A stretch of DNA of 64,000 bases from Apostichopus japonicus (taxonomy: Eukaryota; Echinodermata; Holothuroidea; Aspidochirotida; Stichopodidae), in NCBI RefSeq assembly GCF_037975245.1, contig NC_092561.1, positions 1,896,501-1,960,500 of the forward strand, read 5' to 3'. The notes beneath the pieces are model-generated. The model was not told the DNA's origin. It worked only from the letters and a program-made list of their open reading frames with translations, and ran no database searches. Positions within the stretch are counted from its first letter, which is position 1, and each line of letters opens with the position of its first letter. Position numbers and translations under genes: made by a program. This document shows positions 24,901 through 33,762 of this stretch, piece after piece.

Positions 24901-27900
24901 GAGTGCGTAAACTTTCGGCCCCCTTTTACTTTTATACCCTATTTCTATAAAATCCCACTGCGCATAATCAGTAGGCAGCCAATAACCTGACCATCCTGTA
25001 TTTACTTAACGATATAGAAATAAGTGCGCTGGCACTGATCTGCCCTGATTGGTTGGGAGTTTGGAAGTCCATCCCCTTTCTATGGAAACTTCCATACCAC
25101 GTGAGAGAACCTTCTCGAATGTTCCACAGACATAATGGAATCTATTTTGGGAAAAGGCCCTGTACCAAGATTCAATAAGATAGTTAAAAACTTCTCGTGG
25201 GAAAACTGAATCCATGACCTAGATAAATACATAAGAGGCCTGTAAGGTGTCTCGATGGAGTGTTTCGGTAACATCAAAGAGATGGTATCACTATTTCATA
25301 ACAATATCTTCAGACAATAAATGTAACAAGTCATATTTTGGGCAAGGCTAATATATTTCTGTTACGGGTGATGTCAAGTTGCAAAATAATAAGTCTATGT
25401 TAAGAAAGTGTGAATGATATGAAGAGCCTATCTTTATCCGTTTCAGATGCAACACATGTGCAGACTATATCTACAAAGGTCGGAAGTTCAATGCCAAATG
25501 TGAAGTCGCAGAGGGTGAAAATTTCTTGGGACTGAGGATTTACAGATTTTATATTCGATGTCCAAAATGCATCACAGAAATTATGTTCAAGGTAATGTGA
25601 CATTGAGGTTTGTGACTTAAGGCATAAAATATCTACTCTACTATCGGTCCCTGTTTCCAAACTGCCCGTTTCAAAAGAGACGTGTTATGATATTACTATA
25701 AGCAGCAAAGTCCAAGATTCTTCCTAACTTTGTTTGATGTGGATAGCTTAAACCAGTCTTCAAACAAGCTATGGAGGGATAATGTAAAGGAGGATAAAAT
25801 TCATGTCACTAGTCTAAAGTATCATTATCCCAAAAATGTGTGATGTCATAACATCCCTATTGGGTGCCGTTTGTTACTAGCACACTTTTTGTCTGGTTTT
25901 AATATTTTAATTTTTGCAATGAGTGGTATCTTCATTCACAAATGGAACATAATTCACCAGGAAGTAAAGAAATGGTCCAGTTGCCAAACCTAGAGGATAA
26001 AATGGCAAATTTTTATCCTAGATATGCAAGAGGTATTGCTGCTATGTGACAAGAAATAATATCTCTTTGTCATCTGTTTTGTGTTCAGACCGATCCTGAA
26101 AACACCGACTACACTCTAGAAGTTGGTGCCACTCGACTCTTTGAAGCAGCAAAACTGATCGAGGAAGCAGAGAAACGAGATCAGCTGCAACGTGATGAGG
26201 ATGCTACTAATCCTATGAAGGTGAGTAACTATTTAAAGGATGAGCTACTAATCCTATGAAGGTGAGTAACTATTTAAAGGATGCTACCAATCCTATGAAG
26301 GTGAGTAACTATTTAAAGGATGCTACCAATCCTATGAAGGTGAGTAACTATTTAAAGGATGCTACCAATCCTATGAAGGTGAGTAACTATTTAAAGGATG
26401 AGCTACTAATCCTATGAAAGTGAGTAACTATTTAGAGGATGCTACTAATCCTATGAAGGTGAGTAACTATTTAAAGGATGAGCTACTAATCCTATGAAAG
26501 TGAGTAATTATTTAAAGGATGCTACTAATCCTATGAAAGTGAGTAACTATTTAAAGGATGCTACCAATCCTATGAAGGTGAGTAACTATTTAGAGGATGC
26601 TACTAATCCTATAAAAGTGAGTAACTATTTAGAGGATGCTACTAATCCTATGAAAGTGAGTAACTATTTAAAGGATGCTACCAATCCTATGAAGGTGAGT
26701 AACTATTTAAAGGATGCTACCAATCCTATGAAGGTGAGTAACTATTTAAAGGATGAGCTACTAATCCTATGAAAGTGAGTAACTATTTAGGGGATGCTAT
26801 TAATCCTATGAAGGTGAGTAACTATTTAAAGGATGAGCTACTAATCCTATGAAAGTGAGTAACTATTTAAAGGATGCTACTAATCCTATGAAAGTGAGTA
26901 ATTATTTAAAGGATGCTACCAATCCTATGAAGGTGAGTAACTATTTAGAGGATGCTACTGATCCTATGAAAGTGAGTAACTATTTAGAGGATGCTACTAA
27001 TCCTATGAAAGTGAGTAACTATTTAAAGGATGCTACTAATCCTATGAAAGTGAGTAATTATTTAAAGGATGCTACCAATCCTATGAAGGTGAGTAACTAT
27101 TTAGAGGATGCTACTAATCCTATGAAAGTGAGTAACTATTTAGAGGATGCTACTAATCCTATGAAAGTGAGTAACTATTTAAAGGATGCTACTAATCCTA
27201 TGAAAGTGAGTAACTATTTAAAGGATGCTACTAATCCTATGAAAGTGAGTAACTATTTAAAGGATGCTACTAATCCTATGAAAGTGAGTAACTATTTAAA
27301 GGATGCTACTAATCCTATGAAAGTGAGTAACTATTTAGAGGATGCTACTAATCCTATGAAAGTGAGTAACTATTTAGAGGATGCTATCATCTGACTGATC
27401 ATTAGTTACATTTTGATAATTGCAAAAACTTTGAAGAAATTGACTCTAATAGATATAATTCCTGTGGATCACATCCTTGTAAGCTCTACTGCAGTATCTC
27501 ATAAACTGACCAAATCTGTCTCATAAATTTACCCAATCTGTCCTGTGAAAATGAATCACTATCCCACAAAAAGTATCAGCCGATAATCTTGCACTGATCC
27601 AGTATGCACACCCTTTTAATGTATTAATCCAGAACTAATCCTAATCCAGTACTAATCCAGTACTTATGTACTAATCCAGTATGCACAACCTCTTAAGGCA
27701 TTAGGCTTGAACACCCTCCCTGTCTGCCATGCTTATTACTCAGTCCAGGTATAGGCTAGTTGGATTTTGATTCTGTGTGGCCCTTTACTCCAAGCAACAT
27801 TATTATTCTCTCAAGTTGAGGGTCAAAAATTGTCAAAACAATATGGTGCTAAAAGTTTCTGTTTGAATTTCAAAATTCCAGATGTTGGAGACAAGGACAA

Positions 27901-28908
27901 AAGACTCCAAGCTGGAGATGGACATTATGGAGAACCTCGAGGATCTAAGAGAGATCAATACTCGTAAGGAAGAAGTAGATTACACAGTGATATTGAAGAA
28001 AAAGGCTGAGGAGGAACAGGAGAGGCTAGTGAGACAAGAACAAGAAGATGAAGATGAGATCAAGTGAGAATTTCTGAGCTGTGTTGATACACAAAATAAC
28101 TGTTAGATGTGGTTGTTTCATATTTAGTTAGTTAGCACTGAGACTGAAAAGTTTTCATGGAAAATTTTTTTTTTAAAGTCTTAATGTTGTTTCATTTGCA
28201 GACGTATATTTGGAAGAACTAGCGAAGGAAGCTTAAAGAGAATCCAAGATGACCTGGAGTCAGATGAAGAGGAGAGTTCACCGCCTCTCAAGAAACAATC
28301 AAAAGCAAGTGACTACTTGATATCGGTAAGTATCCGCACAAAATAATGAGAAACGAAGAAAAACCGATGACAAGAACACTAAATATGGACATACTTTGGA
28401 AAAAACATTTCACAAAAGAATTGATGCCTCAAAGTCCAAACCGATATATAGCAAAGGGAGAGTCAACAGAACAGATGGTTTCACCTCCTTACTACATATT
28501 TTTATTTATTTCATTGCAGTGGTGCAAAATATTAAACAGTAAAATTTTTCTTCCTTTTTATTAACAGTACCTATGAGTATAGTTATGCTATTTCCATATT
28601 TCTAGAGCAGAAATCAAATCGGTGCAGATTATCCTCTCTTTTCTTAATAAAGCAGTTGCCATGGTTTCTGTCGCAGATAACAGTTTTTATGAAATTGGTA
28701 AAAGACATGAATAATCTTTTGTGTTTGAACAAAAATGATAGCATCTTTTTCTCTTTAATAAGTACAAGTTACATAATAGCATAGTTATGTAATATATAAG
28801 TATTTTCTACTTAAAACACTACACTACTGAAATTTTCTACTTAAAATTTACTTTTTTCTTTTTAGGAATTTCTCTCTAAATCTATATTATTTTTTAAATT
28901 ATTCCTTC

Positions 28909-28962
<54 letters not shown>

Positions 28963-30139
28963 ATATATTTTATATTAATATTTAAGCTGTGTCAATTTTA
29001 TTCTTCATATTCATATTTTAAGGGTCTTGTCATTTTGTTGTCATTGTAAAGCGCTCTTGAACGTGCTTAAGCATGAAAAGAGCGCTATATAAATTTGGCA
29101 AATAATAATAAAATTAATAATAATAATAAGAAAAGATAGAATTTAGTACTATGCTCTCATTCTTATTGGAACCGTTGCCATGGTTCCCTTCATCTTTTAA
29201 ATTTTATATGAATGAGGAGAAGACCGGGATTGATCCTATAGACAAATATAATTGTAGGACTACATCCTGTGAGTTAATCACTTTTGGAATTTTTTTATAA
29301 TTTGCTCAATCTTTGTGAAAGATCCAAAATAAAGTAAAACAGGTTTTAATCATTATATAGTCCTAATCTGTACTGATAGAGAAGACTTAAGCTGACACAT
29401 CATATAAATTTTTAGTGAAAATTCATGACAAAACAGGTAATTAGATTTTAAAAAACATTGGCTAAGAAGTAGGTAGGCAACATTTTTGTATTTTCCCCCT
29501 TAATCTTTATCTTCTTGTATAGGTGTTATTTGGTAAACATGTCAGCAGTATTTAAAGTGGAAAATGAAATTAATAGTATTCTACATTTCCCCAGTCTGAT
29601 TTTGTTTGCTTTTCTTTTATCAGGGGGACACCGCACAGAGCAAAGGTAAGAGCCCAGCAACCAACAGGCAAAAGATTTTAAGCTTAATCAAAAGAAAACA
29701 GCCAGTTGATTCAGATTCATCTAGTCTGGAAGGAGACTCAAACAGTGCATCGACCAGCTGGACAGAGCAAATTCCAACCACATCGAATGCAGTACCTGTT
29801 CATACTACAAAAGACAGTGGCAGGAGGCAGGTGCCTCCTGGAGACATGGACACACCGTCTGCGTCTGCCACACCGCCTGCATCTGCCACACCACAGGGTA
29901 AATTGGTGGACAGCAATGCCAATGGAGAGGTGGAAAAAGGAGATGGCGACGAAGATGATGATGATGAGGATGGAACTGAAAATGAATCTGCAAAGATATT
30001 TGACAGTATCAAAGAAGGATTGACAAAGAGCAGAGCTAAATTAAATAAGAAAGAAGAAGAAATTAAAGGGAGTTCTTTCGGTTTCGGTTTGTTAGTCGAT
30101 TATGACGGAAGTGGCTCTTCCAGCAGTGACGGAGAATGA
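18956..30139 (+). CDS. YJU2: Splicing factor YJU2 (CCDC94), complete
   Basis: Seven coding exons (18956-18979, 19127-19227, 25447-25591, 26089-26220, 27882-28063, 28202-28325, 29624-30139) join in phase to about 407 residues; human has 323. The product opens [20 protein letters not shown], almost identical to human, followed by APFNMR and a zinc-binding region with CNTC and CPKC pairs. The conserved [11 protein letters not shown] and RTKDSKLEM follow, then a charged coiled coil and a long Ser/Asp-rich C-terminal tail ending SSSSDGE. Yju2 belongs to the Cwc16 family: it binds the catalytic spliceosome around the branch helix, promotes the first step and leaves before the second. The introns are crowded: a repeat-rich element and an antisense LTR retrotransposon lie between exons 2 and 3, and the exon-4 donor is amplified into about 30 copies. 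A GTAAGA inside the last exon at 29645 could act as a cryptic donor. Confidence 0.95.
19270..20100. repeat. Repeat element with internal subrepeats of about 200 bp
   Basis: The block CTATCTAAGCGGAGCGCC with GGTTGGCGCGGAGCG shortly after occurs three times in degenerate form, starting at 19329, 19574 and 19766. The later two copies are also preceded by a shared TTATACGTCACTAT. The edges are G-rich on the left and C-rich on the right, as in non-autonomous DNA transposons of marine invertebrates. No coding capacity. It sits in the YJU2 intron between exons 2 and 3. Confidence 0.6.
20721..21451 (-). repeat. 3' LTR of the Gypsy-like element
   Basis: 731 bp with TG...CA ends, matching 24573-25303 over its whole length by eye. 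It is the downstream LTR in the element's own orientation and is flanked on the purine-tract side by the internal region. Confidence 0.9.
22712..24439 (-). CDS. Retrotransposon integrase region (575 codons)
   Basis: An uninterrupted frame inside the LTR element. Near the N-terminus it has a zinc-binding HHCC arrangement ending CLRCQ. An RNase-H-fold integrase core follows, with the Asp in SLDFK, the Asp in IISDAAASL and the Glu in QVERHIQ as the likely D,D,E triad. A segment ending [10 protein letters not shown] is typical of Gypsy integrase C-termini. About 190 further residues after this are not recognised. It would insert the element's cDNA into host DNA. Confidence 0.8.
   Translation of the reverse strand: MLCNSLLFRIFLHETNDAKMTLQLVVPETMVEQIISRYHDDLLSNHQGVMRTYLTIRQHFYLRNMFQRISNYIQACLRCQEFRKKPDKLRQYHARIPDSYRPFDRLSLDFKTMPTTATGFKHLMVVCDEITRFVVCVSLKTLDAETICEALLQRVVTTFGPPSCIISDAAASLTGKLVELLSKALGIEQKFISVSNHGSLQVERHIQTLSNFLKVNLNQFGTDWVRFVPTSAYAYNTFSSPQLGSYSPFELAFGRKPPNLTNLSFNPMAGLSQSHGEYAALLKKRFDHLSRVMLVLQKKQQDAQNVKISAKLDKGAIYSTGQLVYLYKPTSSSLTANSRKIAAEWCGPLVIHQVLDRTHYLLATLKGEILSDVFNYNRLKPCFVRASSETKNITNIQKLRNVLKTKGSSSEKVARMRNVLSSNTSNAENVNVMQDAHIEFHDEFGNILPGVTSDHIMCLVTTKPMNVASFLENRAHNEGLAIPYPSIRDSILRQKKVFANAPQGDMKVQRARYKLGELQVLVTYQTPCFPTGFKSHDFWWNVGKYSNTEEIMNFLHEKGLNITGNPGRMLQTLYG
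24573..25303 (-). repeat. 5' LTR of the Gypsy-like element
   Basis: 731 bp copy of 20721-21451. It is the upstream LTR in the element's orientation and abuts a primer-binding-site-like TGG sequence on its inner side. ATAT follows its outer end and matches the ATAT before the other LTR. Confidence 0.9.
26221..27389 (+). repeat. 39-bp minisatellite of about 30 duplicated 5' splice sites in YJU2
   Basis: There are 29 full units plus a partial one, starting at the exact exon-4 donor of YJU2. Each unit is the first 18 nt of the intron (GTGAGTAACTATTTAAAG) plus 21 nt copied from the exon end (GATGCTACTAATCCTATGAAG). The exon end itself (26200-26220) is the half unit in front. Twenty-four full units are 39 nt and five are 41 nt (starting 26221, 26379, 26459, 26734 and 26814), with AG inserted after GATG. 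GTGAGTAA is unchanged in all 30 starts. The base before the donor is G in 12 and A in 18. Variable columns are AAAG/AGAG, ACTAAT/ACCAAT and AAG/AAA. Confidence 0.97.
27595..27700 (+). repeat. Short ACTAATCCAGT-type tandem repeat
   Basis: Several imperfect copies of ACTAATCCAGT, two extended to CCAGTATGCACA, lie in the intron just after the minisatellite. They share the word CTAATCC with the array units, possibly by chance. Confidence 0.5.
28910..28970. repeat. AT dinucleotide microsatellite
   Basis: A nearly pure (AT)n run in the YJU2 intron between exons 6 and 7, interrupted by a few extra T. Confidence 0.9.
29027..29135 (+). repeat. L2/CR1-type LINE 3' tail
   Basis: Shows the hairpin AGCGCTCTT...AAGAGCGCT followed by ATATAAAT and an ATAATAATAA-type tail. 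This AAAGCGCT...GCGCTATATAAAT block is the familiar 3' end of L2-like LINEs and of SINEs using it. Only the tail is present. Confidence 0.6.
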
Positions 30140-30651
30140 TTTCATGATTTGCATAAGTGGGGTGTGTAAGGTGAACCTTCTCGGGGAATTCATGATAATT
30201 GAAATGACAACATGAATGTCTCATACACCCATTCTGGAGTTCATATAAAGGTATCACCCTGTGATGATCCCAACAGCATTTTGGAGATTTTCGGCGTTGC
30301 CATGGAAACTGATCACAATGAAGGTGTGCTGTGGAACACAATTCAAACTGAAGGAGAGAGAGATATTTATAACTGTAGATATTCTGTTTGTAATAGAGAT
30401 ACTCGAGAAAGACGTTCAGTGTCTGCTAAAGACTTTCATGAACAGAAAGTAATACAATGTTTACCGTCAACACTGTTAAAAGCTGTAAATATGGAAAGTC
30501 TGTATTATGAACGTAAAAGATTGGGCAAATTATGGAAGAAGTTCAGTTCCTGGTACACACTTCCCCAGACATCTCTTCCAAATTAAATCCCCTGAACTAA
30601 ATCAAATCCTGATTTTTTTTTTTTTTTTTAATTTGTACAAATTAATGGAGC

Positions 30652-30657
30652 AATAAA
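30652..30657 (+). terminator. Candidate poly(A) signal of YJU2
   Basis: AATAAA 513 nt after the YJU2 stop, preceded by a T-run. No other AATAAA was seen between it and the stop. Confidence 0.55.
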
Positions 30658-31080
30658 ATAAGTGAAGCAAGACAACAGTTTATCAGTGCTTCTTTCAAGC
30701 CTAAGTTGGGGTAGAAAGTCATATCTTCATTAAAATATGTCATATTTGTTGCCTTCCTTTCATCTAAAAGTAAATGGCTGCTGAATTGAATGCGACAGTA
30801 ATATATGATATAATTCTTCCTCGCGTGTTGTGGAAAATTTATAGTATATAAGTATAGTGGATTTGATGTCTAGTTCTCCAAATATGTTTCAATTTAATAT
30901 ATTCAAAGTTTTTTAATAGTCAAAGTAAATTGTTTTCTTTTGTAGATTTATTGTTTGTGTCTCTCCTTTCAACTCTCACCACTCTAAAAGTATTCCATAA
31001 AGGCTGGGTTTGTGGTGTTGTTTCAGTGATTAAATTTATGGAATTAAAACTGCACATTTATAACATCCTCAACCATTAAT

Positions 31081-31490
31081 TTCCTCTCTTTCTCCTCCCC
31101 TCCCTCATCTTTCTATACTCCTCTCCTTTCCCCTCACATCTCCCTCTCCTCCCATCCCCTTCTCATCTCCATCTGCCTCCCTGAACTTCCCCTTCTCCTT
31201 CTCATTCCCTTCTCTCCCGTCACTACCCCTTGACCCTCATTTCCTTCTCTTTTTCCTTCCATCACATCTCCAGGCCTCTGCCTCCTTCACATTCCCCGTC
31301 TCCCTCTCAATTCCCCTCTCATCCCCTCCACCTCATTTCCCTCCCCCTATTCTTCCCCTCTGCCTCTCTCATTCCTTTCTCTGTCCCCTTCCCTTCTCCT
31401 TCTTGTCACTATGCTTCCCCCTATACTTTCCTTCAATCTCCTTCGTTTCCCCTGTCCCCTTTATTCCCACTTCCCACTCCCCTACCCCAT
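31081..31490 (+). repeat. Long pyrimidine-rich tract
   Basis: About 410 bp almost wholly C and T with scattered A, built from degenerate words such as CTCTCCTTCCCCT. An apparent open frame across it is a by-product of composition. Confidence 0.85.
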
Positions 31491-31492
31491 AA

Positions 31493-31830
31493 AAGGCATA
31501 GAAGACTTGTCCCAAACCGCGTGCCGCGCTCTGAAAAAGTAAACTTTCTGTTGTTGCAAATGAAGTTTTCTTCTTGTTGCTACAAAATGCAGACAGTAAT
31601 GAAACGTGATACCTTGTTGTCTTTTATCTAGACCTGAGATGTCCACGCTGCTATGTACACTGTGTTGTGGGTATTGACTGTTACACTAGTATCTAATTAC
31701 CGACGGTAGCAAGCTGTTTGTGTATTTTCTGGGATCGATGGTGGTGTCTAACACTTCTGTTACACCTCATTCGAAACTAGGTCAGATCACCGGCATTTCT
31801 TTGTGCGCGAGTCTTCACACCCTTTTTAAC
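31493..31830 (+). repeat. Dispersed repeat (MITE-like), copy 2
   Basis: Similar to 8483-8828 over its length, with small insertions and deletions. Shared blocks include CCCAAACCGCGTGC and GTAGCAAGCTGT. The outer parts seen around copy 1 are not evident here. Confidence 0.6.
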
Positions 31831-33762
31831 GATATGTTTGCTTCTGCTGATATGCCATTTCTAATTTTGTTTCCATTCAAGACATTTTCATTACAAATGG
31901 TGTGAGAAAAAAACTACATTCGATGCGTAAGGCATGTTGGGACATGTTTGTTTGTTGAAACATTAATTTATTAATAAATTCATTGGTGAGGGGAAATTTA
32001 CCGCCATCTTTATCCCACTTTGCATACAATAAATTGATATAGTAAACAAGAAGACATTGGGTGGGGCGGTTTATCATCTTAAGTCTGACTCATCCTCCTG
32101 GATAGAGTTGTTGGTGATTTCCTTATGGTCTTCCCTAGTGTTAGTCACTTTGTTTGAGGTAATGATTACACTTTTAGAACTTGTGCCGCATATAATTACA
32201 ACATACACGCACGTACCAATGTAATGTATAGGCGAGTCAAACTTACGCTACATGCTTAGTCATTAATCGTTAGAAAAAAATCCAACTGTCGTCGCGTCTT
32301 CGTTACGCACTGGATACTAATACTAATACAAAACTGCTTTACCACAGCCAAGTAAAGAAAGTCTGCTTTGGACTACGCTGATAGTCAATAAAATTCACTG
32401 CTTTGAATATATCAAGAAGGTAGTATTCTTCAGTTGTTTATCTTTTTTGTTTAAAACACCGTGTTAAGTCGAATTTCAAAGTAGGCCTAAAAAGTAAAAG
32501 TACATTTACTTAACTTAGCCTAACAGATAGTGGGATACCAAAGTTACCAGCCTAGTCCTAAGTTAGGGCCCAGCCTACGTAACTTAATGGAAGGCCGTCA
32601 TTGTAGTTAATACACAGCGTGAATACGAATGTTAGGCCTAACGCTGTGGCTAGCGAAAATATGCATGATTTCAGTTGTTGCGAGTGATGAAAAGCAGAAC
32701 TTATTTATCCAAAGCCTTCGCTGGATAAGACAAGTACTACGGCCTAAGTTGGTCACTTTGTTGTCCTGACTTTTTATTTCAAAATTTGGCTCACTTTGCC
32801 ATCTGTGCAATGTAACTTTGTAAGTAAAAACAATCCACATGGAATGTTCTTAGATCAAGCTTATCTTTTTGGAATTCAAAAACAGCATGTTAAAGCAACT
32901 GTTACTGAAAGGTAGACCTAGCTGACCTTCAATTAAGAATATCAAAATTCTTTGTAAGAATCACATATCAAACCAAATAGAGCAAACATATGCCAAAAGT
33001 TAGGCTATTTCAAATGTCCTCAGAATTGGCACACTGTGCAAAGTTCAGCCAATGATATGTTGAAAGCCTTTCCCTTCTCTCCAACTCCCCAATCGATCAT
33101 GCAAATTTTGGCCGCCTTTTGCTATATTGTTGATCTGACATGACAAAAAATATCATAAACTTTCCATGTTAATGACTGTCCTACTGTACCTTGTTATGTT
33201 AGTGTATCTCCAAATAAAATTCATGAGGCCAAACCACTGTTGCAGATACGTAGCTCTGCATTATTCACTGTCCTTTCACCCTATTAATATCTGTAGGTGA
33301 AACAGGATTTCCATGTGTTCGTAACTGGCTGGCTTTCTTCTAGTGAAAACATTTTAACCATTTGTCCTGAGACAGGTTACAACAAAACGTTTTGAAAGCA
33401 GTAGATCATTAGGCTACAATGGCTTATGACCTATTGCTGTGTTAGAATTTTGCCTAAGCAATTGCTTTGATCTTTAATAAATGTACAAGACAAATCAATT
33501 GGGAAGTTATATCCCGTATCATATTTTTACTACATATTTCAAGTAGATCTTTATTTAACAAAGATCCTTAATAAAATCTTACTAGTCAATATATTTCTTC
33601 ATCTTTTTTTATTTTTTACTTCTCATGCAGGTTTATAAATGATAACAGCCAAGGAAGTACAACTTGAAGAGTCTCACAAGACCAGTATCCTGTTATTAAA
33701 AAGCTGTTGATGGTTTTTATTAATTTTTTACGGGGAAAACACAACAACTAACATTTGACAAA

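Larger units (their letters stand above)
20721..25303 (-). mobile_element. LTR retrotransposon, Ty3/Gypsy-like, antisense in a YJU2 intron; incomplete
   Basis: Two 731-bp LTRs in direct orientation, beginning TGTAATATTG and ending ATAACA, enclose about 3.1 kb. A 4-bp target duplication (ATAT) flanks it. Read on the - strand, a TGG-beginning primer-binding-site-like sequence touches the 5' LTR and a purine-rich tract (about 21468-21452) touches the 3' LTR. Only the integrase end of the pol region is readable; gag, protease and reverse transcriptase are not seen, so the copy looks broken. I saw no difference between the LTRs, which implies a recent insertion. BEL/Pao is a less likely family. 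Confidence 0.9.
30140..33762. other. YJU2 3' UTR, repeats and BAK 5' flank
   Basis: YJU2 3' UTR probably ends just after AATAAA at 30652-30657. Then come a pyrimidine-rich tract (31081-31490), a copy of a dispersed repeat (31493-31830) and AT-rich sequence in which I see nothing. A 3' splice site ending at 33630 suggests a non-coding exon carrying the BAK 5' UTR. A 124-codon frame at 30212-30586 lies in the UTR and is not supported as a gene. Confidence 0.55.

Noticed and set aside
26221-27389. CRISPR-like array
   Set aside because: Units are head-to-tail with no unique spacers, in an animal gene intron.
26494-27394. Open frames encoding repeated [13 protein letters not shown] units
   Set aside because: They are readings of the splice-site minisatellite inside a YJU2 intron. 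The repeat length is a multiple of three, so long frames arise by itself. There is no separate gene start or promoter.
30212-30586. 124-codon open frame after YJU2
   Set aside because: It lies wholly in the YJU2 3' UTR before the poly(A) signal, with no recognisable domain.
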